Made by a program: the position numbers and the translations under genes
Shown here: positions 1 through 6,249 of the stretch, piece after piece
Layout of the letters: every line of letters starts with the position of its first letter
Numbering within the stretch: position 1 is the first letter of the stretch
Origin: CAZUFB01 sp964619775
GTDB taxonomy: Bacteria > Actinomycetota > Coriobacteriia > Coriobacteriales > UMGS124
NCBI GenBank assembly: GCA_964619775.1
Contig: CAZUFB010000066.1
Location: 1 to 11,382, forward strand
Length of the DNA stretch: 11,382 nucleotides
Direction of reading: 5' to 3'
Notes under the pieces: generated by a model
What the model saw: only the letters and a program-made list of their open reading frames with translations
The model's database searches: none
What the model was told of the DNA's origin: nothing

Positions 1-2
1 CG

Positions 3-1355
3 GCGACGGCATGCTCCGTGGCCGGCAACATCGCGCTATGGCTGAGCTATGCGGTCATCGAGACGTACTGGGCGCTGTTCGCCGTGGCGGGCGTGCTCGA
101 CGGCGTGGCCGTCGTGCTGTTCACGGGCGTCTGGGGCCAACGGCTTGCCCGGTGCAACGAGGCGCGCATCGAGTTCGACGTGGTGGCGTGCTTCGTCGTT
201 TCGTTTGCGCTGTACGCCGTCACGCTGCCCATCAAGCTGTACGGGGTGGTGAACCTGGCCGTCGCATGCGCGCTGCCGGCGCTGTCGGCATGGCTGGCGT
301 TTCGCGAGCGCGCGGCCGACCCCGACTCTCCCTGGGCGCCGCTCCATCGGGCGGACGTCTCGGCGGGGCGGAACCGCCGGCTGCCCGAACCGCGCGCGAT
401 GCGTCCTGTGTTCGCCATGATGGCGGCCGAGTGGTTCTTGGTGGCGTTTCTGCGGGTGGTGGACGCGCCCATCGGCGCCTACGACCGCTATGGGCGCTAC
501 CTCGTTGCGTTCGCTGCGGGGTTTGTGGTTGCCGCCGCGCTGTTCGCGCTGCTCATCCGCGTCATGCGCTACGTGAACCTTACGATGTCCTACCGGTGGC
601 TGCTGCCGTTCGCGCTGCTCAACCTGGTGGTGCTCGCCGCAAGCGGCGGGTCGCTCGCGGGGCGTGTGGCGGCCTACGCGGTAATCCACGCGGGTATGTT
701 CGGCATGCAGATGTCGCTGTGGATCTCCCTGCTCAAGTACCTGAGGCGTACCGGAGGGCGGCCCGTGGTGGTGTGCACCGGCATGGCCGCCGCCCAAGGG
801 TTCGGCATCTTCGCGGGGTGCGGGCTGGGATTGCTGGCGGTCGGGCTTTTGGACGGCCCGCCGCTTGGGGCCGCGGTGCTCGCCGCGGTGGGCGCCTCCG
901 TGCTCGTGCTGATGATGACGGGCTACAACCCGGGCTGGTACTTCGTGCGCGGGCGGCGCGGGTCCGTGCCCGCGACGGCGCCCGGCGGTGTGCCGGCGGG
1001 CGTCGAAGACGGCGGGCGGGGCGCGGGCGTTTCTGCGGCATGCGCGGACGCGGGGGAGGGGTGTGCCGCGGCCGGCCCCGGCGCGGGCGTCTCCGAGGCC
1101 GCGGACGAGACATCCCGTCTCTACGGCGAGCTGATGCGCCGCCGGGCCGACGACCTGCGGCGCGCGTTCGGCCTCACCGAGCGCGAGACCGAGGTCGCCG
1201 AGCTGCTCCTGTGCGGCCGCAGCCGCCCCTATATCCGCGACGAGCTGGGCATCTCGCTCAACACCGTGCACGCCCACGCCCGCAGCATCCTGTCCAAGTG
1301 CGGCGTCCACTCGCAGCGCGAGCTCATCGACCTGTCGCCGCCCGCCGCGCGGTAG
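3..1355 (+). CDS. Membrane-bound LuxR-family transcriptional regulator, 5' end outside the window
   Basis: The reading frame is open to the left edge. A GTG at 18 could start a 445-residue protein, but in-frame codons precede it and no ribosome binding site is visible, so the true start is probably upstream. Numbering from that GTG, residues about 1-310 are strongly hydrophobic with many membrane segments. A Gly/Ala-rich, low-complexity linker follows (about 311-365), then a C-terminal LuxR/GerE helix-turn-helix (about 383-440) with the typical FGLTERETEVAELLLCG opening and the recognition stretch GISLNTVHAHARSIL. This layout, a polytopic membrane sensor fused to a LuxR DNA-binding domain, is known to be greatly expanded in Coriobacteriia. 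The inferred role is a membrane sensor that binds DNA on an unknown cue. The target is not shown by the sequence; the adjacent dedA-like gene is one candidate. The family call is sure; the ligand is unknown. Confidence 0.9.
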   Translation, partial: ATACSVAGNIALWLSYAVIETYWALFAVAGVLDGVAVVLFTGVWGQRLARCNEARIEFDVVACFVVSFALYAVTLPIKLYGVVNLAVACALPALSAWLAFRERAADPDSPWAPLHRADVSAGRNRRLPEPRAMRPVFAMMAAEWFLVAFLRVVDAPIGAYDRYGRYLVAFAAGFVVAAALFALLIRVMRYVNLTMSYRWLLPFALLNLVVLAASGGSLAGRVAAYAVIHAGMFGMQMSLWISLLKYLRRTGGRPVVVCTGMAAAQGFGIFAGCGLGLLAVGLLDGPPLGAAVLAAVGASVLVLMMTGYNPGWYFVRGRRGSVPATAPGGVPAGVEDGGRGAGVSAACADAGEGCAAAGPGAGVSEAADETSRLYGELMRRRADDLRRAFGLTERETEVAELLLCGRSRPYIRDELGISLNTVHAHARSILSKCGVHSQRELIDLSPPAAR

Positions 1356-1381
1356 CCGCGGCCGGTTGTGTGCAGGGGATT

Positions 1382-1410
1382 CTGCCGGCTTCTCGAGAAG
1401 TTGCGGGCAG
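1382..1410. other. Nested inverted repeat downstream of the LuxR gene
   Basis: A perfect 12-bp palindrome, CTTCTCGAGAAG (1389-1400), lies between the outer arms CTGCC (1382-1386) and GGCAG (1406-1410). It sits 27 bp after the regulator's stop codon and about 130 bp before the DedA start. No T-run follows, so it is not a classical intrinsic terminator. It could be an operator for a dimeric regulator or an RNA hairpin. Function is inferred only. Confidence 0.35.
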
Positions 1411-1541
1411 ACGATGGATTTCGGGCCGACGGAGCGTGTGCGGGGACGTTCCCGCCTGCCCGCCGCCGCTTCGGGGAACATACCGCGGGTGACGGCTGCG
1501 GGAGGCGGCGCGGCGACGCGACGCCGGGCGGGAGAAGGTGC

Positions 1542-2186
1542 ATGGAAGAGGCGTTCTACGAGTTCATCGACCAGTTCGGCTATGCAGCGGTGGCGGCGCT
1601 GATCCTGCTCGAGAACGTGTTCCCGCCCATTCCCAGCGAGGTCATCCTGCCGCTGGCGGGTTTTCTCACCACCACGTCCGACATGGCGCTGCCTTTGGTG
1701 GTGGCCGCGGCCACGGTGGGCTCGGTGTTGGGCGCGTTTGTCCTCTACGGCGTCGGGCGGCTGCTGTCGCGCGAACGGCTCGCCCGGTTCTTCGAGACCC
1801 GCCCGATGCGCCTGCTCGGCTTCAAGGGCGGCGACGTGGCACGCGCCGCGGGCTGGTTCGACCGCAAGGGGCAGATTTCGGTGCTCGTCTGCCGTTGCGT
1901 GCCGGTGGTGCGCAGCCTCGTCTCCATCCCGGCCGGCACGGCCGAGATGGGTCTGGTGCGTTTCGCCTTGTACACGCTGGTGGGTTCGGCGGCGTGGAAC
2001 GCCCTGCTCTGCTCGCTGGGCGCCGCGGCCGGCAGCGCCTGGGAGACGGTCTCCGAGCGGGCCGAGTGGGTGTCCGACCTTGTGCTGTGCGCCGCCGTCG
2101 TCCTGGCGGCGGTCGCTGTCGCGTGGTGGGTTGCCAAGCGGGTCGTCCCTGCCGTGCGGGAGCGCCGCGGCGGAAACGGGGAGTAG
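1542..2186 (+). CDS. DedA-family integral membrane protein
   Basis: A 214-residue polytopic membrane protein. The ATG at 1542 was chosen over the longer open frame because GGAGAAGG (1531-1538) gives a good ribosome binding site just upstream and the protein then starts at the usual DedA N-terminus. Family signatures are the re-entrant motif ENVFPPIPSEVILPLAG (24-40), a second conserved block CRCVPVVRSLVSIPAG (117-132) with the key Arg and Pro residues, and C-terminal membrane helices (about 140-160 and 178-200). DedA proteins (SNARE-associated/VTT superfamily) are involved in membrane homeostasis, and some flip undecaprenyl phosphate or phospholipids. Which lipid this member handles cannot be told. 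The acidic Glu of the PSE motif and the Arg residues are present, so it looks functional. It stands alone, convergent with the next gene, about 190 bp behind the LuxR regulator. Confidence 0.88.
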   Translation: MEEAFYEFIDQFGYAAVAALILLENVFPPIPSEVILPLAGFLTTTSDMALPLVVAAATVGSVLGAFVLYGVGRLLSRERLARFFETRPMRLLGFKGGDVARAAGWFDRKGQISVLVCRCVPVVRSLVSIPAGTAEMGLVRFALYTLVGSAAWNALLCSLGAAAGSAWETVSERAEWVSDLVLCAAVVLAAVAVAWWVAKRVVPAVRERRGGNGE

Positions 2187-2201
2187 GCGGGCCGGCCCGC
2201 C
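2186..2201. terminator. GC-rich palindrome between convergent genes, possible bidirectional terminator
   Basis: A perfect 16-bp palindrome (GGCGGGCC followed by GGCCCGCC) starts on the last base of the DedA stop codon. As RNA it folds on either strand into a 6-bp stem with a CCGG loop. It lies in the 61-bp gap between two convergent stop codons, where a shared terminator is expected. No U-tract follows, so intrinsic termination is uncertain. Confidence 0.35.
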
Positions 2202-2247
2202 GAAGACGCGGATGTTCCGTGCGGGGACGGGCCGTGCCGCCGCGCCG

Positions 2248-3021
2248 CTATCCCGCAAACGCCTGCACCACGGCGCCTTCGAACGCCAGCCCGTCCAGCG
2301 CCGCGTCGGCGTCTTTGCGCTCGGGCGCCAACGGTTCCCTGCGGCCGACCTCCCAGCGGGCAAACCCGGCCTCGGCCAGCTCGGCTGCAAGCTCCTCCCA
2401 GGTGGGCGCCTCTGCGAACGCGTTGCCCGTTCCGGCGAGGCGTTTCCGCACGGCGGCGGGGACGGGCTCTGCGGCGAGCACCGCGTCGTAGAACAGGTAG
2501 CCGCCCGGGGCGAGGACGCGCGCCGCCTCGCGCAGCGCGGCACGGCGGTCGGGGACGACGTTGAGTACGCTGTTCACCACGACCACGTCGAACGACCGGT
2601 CCTCGACGCCCGCCGCCCGCAAGTCGGCGAGGTCGGCGCACTCGAAGTCCAGGTAGCGCCGCCAGTCGGCACCCGCCCAGTGCTGGTCGGGGGCGGCCTT
2701 CCGCGCGCGGGCGATGCGTTCGGCCGAAGGGTCGACCCCGACGACGAAGCCCGACGGCCCCACGCGGTCGGCTATCTTGAAAGCGCCCAGCCCGTTGCGG
2801 CACGCAAGGTCGAGCACGCGTTTTCCTGCAAGCTCGCCGTCGCCCGGCAGCACCATCGCGCACCGCGTGTACCGGCGGCTTCCGCGCACCTCCCGGCGCG
2901 ACGACGCCTCGGTTCGGTTGTGCGGGGTGGGCGGCGCGGCGGGAACGGGCTCTCCTGCGGCCCCTGCCGATTGTGCGGTGTTGGCGTTTGGGCCGCGGTC
3001 TTTTCGGTTCGACTCCATCAT
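2248..3021 (-). CDS. Class I SAM-dependent methyltransferase, substrate unknown
   Basis: 257 residues. The start at 3021 is supported by GGGAG seven bases upstream on the minus strand. Residues 1-50 are a low-complexity Ala/Pro/Arg-rich tail. The Rossmann core runs from about 64 to 180: motif I is VLDLACRNGLGAFKIADRVG (69-88), the acidic end of strand 2 is VVGVDPSAERIARAR (93-107), motif IV is FDVVVVNSVLNVVPD (144-158), and post-motif is LREAARVLAPGGYLFYDAV (163-181). This order matches the UbiE/ArsM-like Methyltransf_11/25 families. Motif I reads ACRNGLG rather than the usual GxGxG, so the SAM loop is divergent. The few cysteines (54, 74, 128) do not resemble the three arsenic-binding cysteines of ArsM, so arsenite methylation is not supported. 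The gene is transcribed away from ybaB and convergent with dedA. Small-molecule methyltransferase is an inference. Confidence 0.8.
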   Translation of the reverse strand: MMESNRKDRGPNANTAQSAGAAGEPVPAAPPTPHNRTEASSRREVRGSRRYTRCAMVLPGDGELAGKRVLDLACRNGLGAFKIADRVGPSGFVVGVDPSAERIARARKAAPDQHWAGADWRRYLDFECADLADLRAAGVEDRSFDVVVVNSVLNVVPDRRAALREAARVLAPGGYLFYDAVLAAEPVPAAVRKRLAGTGNAFAEAPTWEELAAELAEAGFARWEVGRREPLAPERKDADAALDGLAFEGAVVQAFAG

Positions 3022-3049
3022 GGCCGATCTCCCGGTTTATGTAGGGACG

Positions 3050-3091
3050 CTATGCCCAAGCATTGTATATTCGTATGCTCTATATATATGG
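3050..3091. promoter_or_regulatory. AT-rich island between divergent genes, probable promoter region
   Basis: This short stretch (TTGTATATTCGTATG at 3063-3077 and TATATATATG at 3081-3090) is strikingly AT-rich in a GC-rich window. It lies in the 249-bp gap between the divergent methyltransferase and ybaB. On the plus strand TTGTAT (3063-3068) could act as a -35 with a TATATA-like -10 near 3081-3088, though the spacer is short at about 14 bp. On the minus strand TATACAAT (3061-3068 reversed) resembles a -10 for the methyltransferase. The pentamers AGCAT and ATGCT flank the core at about 3058-3079. The exact elements are uncertain. No RNA gene was recognised in the rest of the gap. Confidence 0.4.
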
Positions 3092-3270
3092 GGGTCACGT
3101 GCAGGCTTTGCCGCAGACCGACGTCGAGGTTCCGTCAGCCTGCATTTTCGCTTCTCGGATGGTCTTGCGGCGTCGCGGTGGCGGGCGGGCGCGCGGTCGG
3201 GTACAGTGTCACGGTACAGGCAAGCGATACGCCCGGGCGCCGTGCGCCCCCGACGAGAGGAACCCCCTCA

Positions 3271-3579
3271 ATGGACATGCAGAAGATGCTCAAGCAGGCC
3301 AAGAAAATGCAGCAGCAGCTGGCCGACGTGCAGGACGGCCTCAAGGACGTCACCGTCGAGGCCACGGCCGGCGGCGGCATGGTCAAGGCGACGATGAGCG
3401 GCGACGGCGTGCTTCAGTCCATTACCATCGACCCCCAGGCCCTCGACCCCGAGGACGTGGAGCTGCTGCAGGACATGATCGTCGCCGCCGTCAACGAGGC
3501 GAGCAACAACGCCTCCGACGTGGCCAACCAGCGCATGGGCGCCGTGACCGGCGGGCTCAACATCCCCGGCCTGTTCTAA
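3271..3579 (+). CDS. ybaB: YbaB/EbfC-family nucleoid-associated protein
   Basis: 102 residues, the normal length for the family. The ATG at 3271 follows GAGAGG (3255-3260) at a good distance. The N-terminus MDMQKMLKQAKKMQQQLADV is the family's amphipathic helix. It is followed by the conserved VEATAGGGMVKATMSGDG (28-45) and LNIPGLF at the end. YbaB/EbfC forms dimers that bind DNA and contribute to nucleoid structure. It is usually encoded next to recR, as here: the next start lies six bases after this stop, so the two are almost certainly co-transcribed. In many bacteria dnaX precedes ybaB. Here the upstream neighbour is a divergent methyltransferase, so dnaX must be elsewhere. Confidence 0.96.
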   Translation: MDMQKMLKQAKKMQQQLADVQDGLKDVTVEATAGGGMVKATMSGDGVLQSITIDPQALDPEDVELLQDMIVAAVNEASNNASDVANQRMGAVTGGLNIPGLF

Positions 3580-3585
3580 GTCCCC

Positions 3586-4179
3586 GTGGCCGACGAGACC
3601 TTCGAAAACCTGGTCGACGAGCTGGGCCGGCTTCCGGGCATCGGCCCGAAGTCGGCCCAGCGTATCGCCTACTACATCCTGCAGTCCGACGCATCCTCGG
3701 TGCACCGGCTGGCCGACGCCCTGCTCGACGTGAAGCGCACGGTCCACTTCTGCCCGCGCTGCTTCAACTACGCGACGGACGACGTGTGCTCGGTGTGCGC
3801 CGACGCGGGGCGCGACCAGACGCGCGTCGCCGTGGTCGCCGAGCCGCGCGACGTGAGCGCCATCGAGCGCACGGGCGCGTTCAAGGGGCTCTACCACGTG
3901 CTCGGCGGCGTCATCAGCCCGATGGACCGCGTGGGGCCCGACCAGCTCCACATCCGCGAGCTCATGGAGCGCCTGGGGGCCGAGCCGGTCGCCGAGGTGG
4001 TGCTCGCGACCAACCCCGACATAGAGGGAGAGACCACGGCGTCGTACCTGGCGAGGCTCATCAAGCCGCTCGGCATCGAGGTCACCCGCCTGGCAAGCGG
4101 CCTGCCGGTGGGCGGCGACCTCGAGTTCGCCGACGAGGTCACGCTCGGCCGCGCCATCGAGGCGCGTCGCAAGGTGTAG
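3586..4179 (+). CDS. recR: Recombination mediator protein RecR
   Basis: 197 residues, typical of RecR (about 200). RecR works with RecO and RecF to load RecA on single-stranded DNA at gaps. Domains in order are a helix-hairpin-helix LGRLPGIGPKSAQRIAYYIL (13-32), a four-cysteine zinc finger (C56, C59, C68, C71), a Toprim domain from about 80 to 175 starting VAVVAEPRDVSAIERTG (81-97) with the acidic ATNPDIEGET (141-150), and the C-terminal DEVTLGRAIEARR. All expected family motifs are present. The start is GTG at 3586 with no clear ribosome binding site, and the gap to ybaB's stop is only six bases, so translation is probably coupled to ybaB. Confidence 0.97.
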   Translation: MADETFENLVDELGRLPGIGPKSAQRIAYYILQSDASSVHRLADALLDVKRTVHFCPRCFNYATDDVCSVCADAGRDQTRVAVVAEPRDVSAIERTGAFKGLYHVLGGVISPMDRVGPDQLHIRELMERLGAEPVAEVVLATNPDIEGETTASYLARLIKPLGIEVTRLASGLPVGGDLEFADEVTLGRAIEARRKV

Positions 4180-4244
4180 CGGCCCCTCCCGTCGCCTACG
4201 CCCTGCCCCCCATCTCAGCCCGCCGCGACGAAGGAGCCCTGCCC

Positions 4245-4781
4245 ATGCCCGTCGACAAGCGCAACATCGTCCTGGTGGGCATGCCCGCCGCCGGAAAGTC
4301 CACGCTGGGCGTGCTGTTGGCCAAGCAGCTGCGCTACAACTTCGCCGACTCCGACATCGCCATCCAGGTCGAAAACGACGGCACCTTGGCCGAACTCATC
4401 GCCTCATACGGCAACGACGCCCTGCTCGCGATGGAGGCCGACGTCCTCATGGCCGTCCAGCCCACCCGCACGGTCATCGCCACCGGCGGCAGCGCCGTCT
4501 ACAGCGCCGGCGCGATGGCCCACCTCAAGACGACCGGGCCGGTGGTGTACCTGCGCGTCGCCTACGACGAGGTGGCCCGCCGTGTGGGCGACGTCGTGGC
4601 GCGCGGCGTGGTGATGCCGGCCGGCTACACGTTCCGCGACCTCTACGACGAGCGCTGCGCCCTCTACGAGCAGTATGCCGACGTGGTCGTCGACACCACC
4701 GGTCTGTCGGCCGAACGTTCGCTCGACCGGGTGGCGCGCGCGGCGACCTCCTGGCTGCGGGCGCATCCGACGCCGGCGTAG
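4245..4781 (+). CDS. Shikimate-kinase-like P-loop kinase
   Basis: 178 residues. The ATG at 4245 is preceded by AAGGAG (4231-4236) at eight bases. Walker A is GMPAAGKST (12-20), the DSD motif is at 35-37, ATGGSAVYS lies at 79-87, and a lid-like region with R120 precedes LYDER (133-137). The fold and motif order fit the shikimate kinase (AroK) family. Two positions differ from canonical AroK. The third Gly of the GGG substrate motif is Ser (GGS, 81-83). The Arg of the usual FR..E motif, which binds shikimate, is replaced by Leu in ALLAMEADV. D35/D37 are kept. A shikimate-kinase-like paralog acting on another small hydroxy compound is therefore as likely as true AroK. No other aromatic-pathway gene is in the window. 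It lies 65 bp behind recR and may share its transcript. Confidence 0.8.
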   Translation: MPVDKRNIVLVGMPAAGKSTLGVLLAKQLRYNFADSDIAIQVENDGTLAELIASYGNDALLAMEADVLMAVQPTRTVIATGGSAVYSAGAMAHLKTTGPVVYLRVAYDEVARRVGDVVARGVVMPAGYTFRDLYDERCALYEQYADVVVDTTGLSAERSLDRVARAATSWLRAHPTPA

Positions 4782-4799
4782 CGCCGTCCGCCGCGGCGC
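4781..4799 (+). terminator. GC hairpin right after the kinase-like gene, weak terminator candidate
   Basis: GCGCCG (4781-4786) and CGGCGC (4794-4799) form a 6-bp stem with a 7-base loop starting on the last base of the stop codon. There is no T-tract. The position fits an end-of-operon element between the recR block and the nitrogenase-like cluster, but termination is not proven by sequence. Confidence 0.3.
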
Positions 4800-4807
4800 C
4801 TATGCAC

Positions 4808-4853
4808 GGGAGAGGGGAGCCGCACCCATGGAGCTCGCGCACTGCCGCCAGGT
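4808..4853 (+). repeat. Left copy of a 46-bp perfect direct repeat
   Basis: Bases 4808-4853 are identical to 11287-11332 (offset 6479). The repeat holds GAGAGGGGAG (a ribosome binding site), ATG and the first codons of the NifH-like gene. Looser similarity (CGCC, TAT, C) extends about 12 bases upstream of both copies. Identity stops abruptly within codon 9 on the right side. The two copies bracket the importer and NifDK-like genes. Confidence 0.93.
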
Positions 4854-4884
4854 TCGGGCCATGTCGGACGCCTCTTGTCCTTAG
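4828..4884 (+). pseudogene. Truncated 5' stub of a NifH-like gene (18 codons)
   Basis: The ATG at 4828 sits behind a good GAGAGGGGAG ribosome binding site and encodes MELAHCRQV, exactly as the NifH-like gene at 11307 does. After codon 9 the sequence departs (RAMSDASCP, then TAG at 4882-4884), and the GKGGIGKST P-loop is absent. It is best read as the leftover 5' end of a NifH-like gene made by duplication or by insertion of the 6.5-kb block. A translated leader peptide with a regulatory role is a less likely alternative. Identity in synonymous codon positions argues for recent copying rather than selection on a peptide. Confidence 0.6.
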
Positions 4885-5127
4885 CCCGGCGTCCAGTCTA
4901 CCTTGCTTTGCGACACTGCCCCCATCTGTGTGAGGAAAAGCGGGGCGGGGCCGTTCCAAAGCGCGTCGCATCCGTCTCCCGACGCCTTTCAAAGCCGTTG
5001 CAAATGTCACCGACGCGACAAGGCCGGACGGCCATGCTTCCGGCAGGACGCCCAGCCTTGGACGGTCATTGCGACTCGCCATGCGGGCGCATGTCGTCGT
5101 GCCTTTGAAGGGAACGGCCTCAGACCT
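4885..5127 (+). other. Leader region upstream of the importer operon, no recognised gene
   Basis: This 243-bp stretch has no convincing coding frame, although the permease frame is open upstream without a good start. It contains a 6-bp inverted repeat, GCCGGA (5023-5028) with TCCGGC (5039-5044), and GAAGGG at 5107-5112 near the permease start. I looked for a cobalamin riboswitch, because BtuCDF-type importers often carry one. Apart from a vague GACACTG (4910-4916), I could not identify its conserved core. No clear -35/-10 pair or Fur box was recognised. A promoter for the downstream operon is expected here or within the repeat. Confidence 0.4.
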
Positions 5128-6249
5128 ATGGATGATTGCAACGACGCGCAGGTGAAAGCCCCAAAGGATAAGCCGGGTGCCGACGTCCCGGTGGCAGGTG
5201 CCGCTGAAGGTTCCGTCGCGACGCGCAGGGCGCTCGCCAGGCGTTCGGTCCCCACGTTTGCAATCCTGTGCGTCCTGCTCGTGCTCACCGTCCTCGTCTC
5301 GTTTACGCTCGGCCATTATGCCATCGGCATCGCGGACGTCGTGAACGTTATGCTCAACCAGCTCTTCGGCGTCGGCGAGATAGAGACGTCGCAGCACCTC
5401 ACGATCGTCTGGAGGGTTCGCCTCCCGCGCATCGTGGCCGCCGTGCTCGTCGGCGTGGCGCTGGCCAGCGCCGGTGCCAGCTATCAGGGCCTCTTCAAGA
5501 ACCCGATGGTCTCCCCCGACCTGTTGGGCGCAAGCGCCGGCGCGGGCTTCGGCGCATGCGCCGCCATGCTCATGGACTGGAACCTCTTCATGGTGCAGGT
5601 TGCGGCATTTGTCTGCGGCATCGTCGCCGTGGCGCTCACCTACGCGGTCAGCGCCGCGGTGAGCCGCGGGCAGTCGATGACGCTCACGTTGGTGCTCACG
5701 GGCATGGTGGTCTCGGCGCTGTTCCAGGCGTGCATCACGATGAGCAAGTACGTGGCCGACCCCAACGACCAGCTTCCGGCCATAACCTACTGGCTGATGG
5801 GCGGCCTCACCTCCATCCACCTCGACGACCTGCCGATGCTCGTCATCCCGGTCGTCGTGGGCGTCGTCCCCATGATGCTTTTCCGCTACCAGCTCAACGC
5901 CCTGTCGTTTGGCGAGGAGGAGGCGCGCGCCCTGGGCGTCAACACGCGCATGATCCGCCTGCTGTTCATCGGTTGCGCGACGCTCGTCACCTCGTCGGCG
6001 GTGGCGGCGGCGGGGATGGTGGGCTGGGTCGGCCTCGTCATCCCGCATCTGGCGCGCATGGTCGTGGGCCCCAACTACAAGGCGCTGCTTCCGGCATCGC
6101 TTTTGCTGGGCGGGTTGTACATGCTCGTCATCGACGACCTGTGCCGGTGCCTTTTTTCCATCGAGCTCCCGCTGAGCGTGCTCACCGCGGTCATCGGCGC
6201 TCCGTTTTTCATCTATCTGCTCACCCGCGGCAGAAAGACATGGGCATGA
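5128..6249 (+). CDS. FecCD/BtuC-family ABC importer permease
   Basis: 373 residues with about ten membrane segments. It forms the channel of an importer for iron chelates, heme or corrinoids. Family signatures are RLPRIVAAVLVGVALASAGA (98-117) followed by the FKNPMVSPDLLGASAGAG block (123-140), GEEEARALGVN (262-272) where the ATPase couples, VAAAGMVGWVGLVIPHLARM (292-311), and the closing LPLSVLTAVIGAPFFIYLL (347-365). ATG 5128 was taken as start because the first membrane helix then begins near residue 41. The only Shine-Dalgarno-like site, GAAGGG (5107-5112), is rather far at about 15 bases, so the exact start is less sure than the family. Its stop overlaps the ATPase start in ATGA, a tight operon sign. 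Only one permease gene is present, so a homodimeric channel is likely. Confidence 0.95.
   Translation: MDDCNDAQVKAPKDKPGADVPVAGAAEGSVATRRALARRSVPTFAILCVLLVLTVLVSFTLGHYAIGIADVVNVMLNQLFGVGEIETSQHLTIVWRVRLPRIVAAVLVGVALASAGASYQGLFKNPMVSPDLLGASAGAGFGACAAMLMDWNLFMVQVAAFVCGIVAVALTYAVSAAVSRGQSMTLTLVLTGMVVSALFQACITMSKYVADPNDQLPAITYWLMGGLTSIHLDDLPMLVIPVVVGVVPMMLFRYQLNALSFGEEEARALGVNTRMIRLLFIGCATLVTSSAVAAAGMVGWVGLVIPHLARMVVGPNYKALLPASLLLGGLYMLVIDDLCRCLFSIELPLSVLTAVIGAPFFIYLLTRGRKTWA

Noticed and set aside
36..2543. Very long minus-strand open frame (835 codons) across the LuxR and DedA genes
   Set aside because: Low-complexity Arg/Pro/His/Gly-rich translation typical of an antisense shadow in GC-rich DNA. 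The plus-strand genes show clear domains.
2248..3021. Arsenite methyltransferase ArsM
   Set aside because: The general fold is similar, but the cysteine pattern needed for arsenic binding is absent and no ars genes are adjacent.
4903..5127. In-frame upstream extension of the permease (75 codons)
   Set aside because: The extension is not permease-like, has no ribosome binding site at its start, and would add an unusual Cys/Arg-rich tail. ATG 5128 fits the family better.
4854..5127. Cobalamin riboswitch before the importer operon
   Set aside because: Only a vague GACACTG-like match; the conserved B12-box and core stems could not be found by eye.
4525..6048. Minus-strand open frame of 507 codons over the kinase-like gene and permease
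   Set aside because: His/Arg/Asp-rich shadow translation with no domain. The plus strand encodes convincing proteins there.
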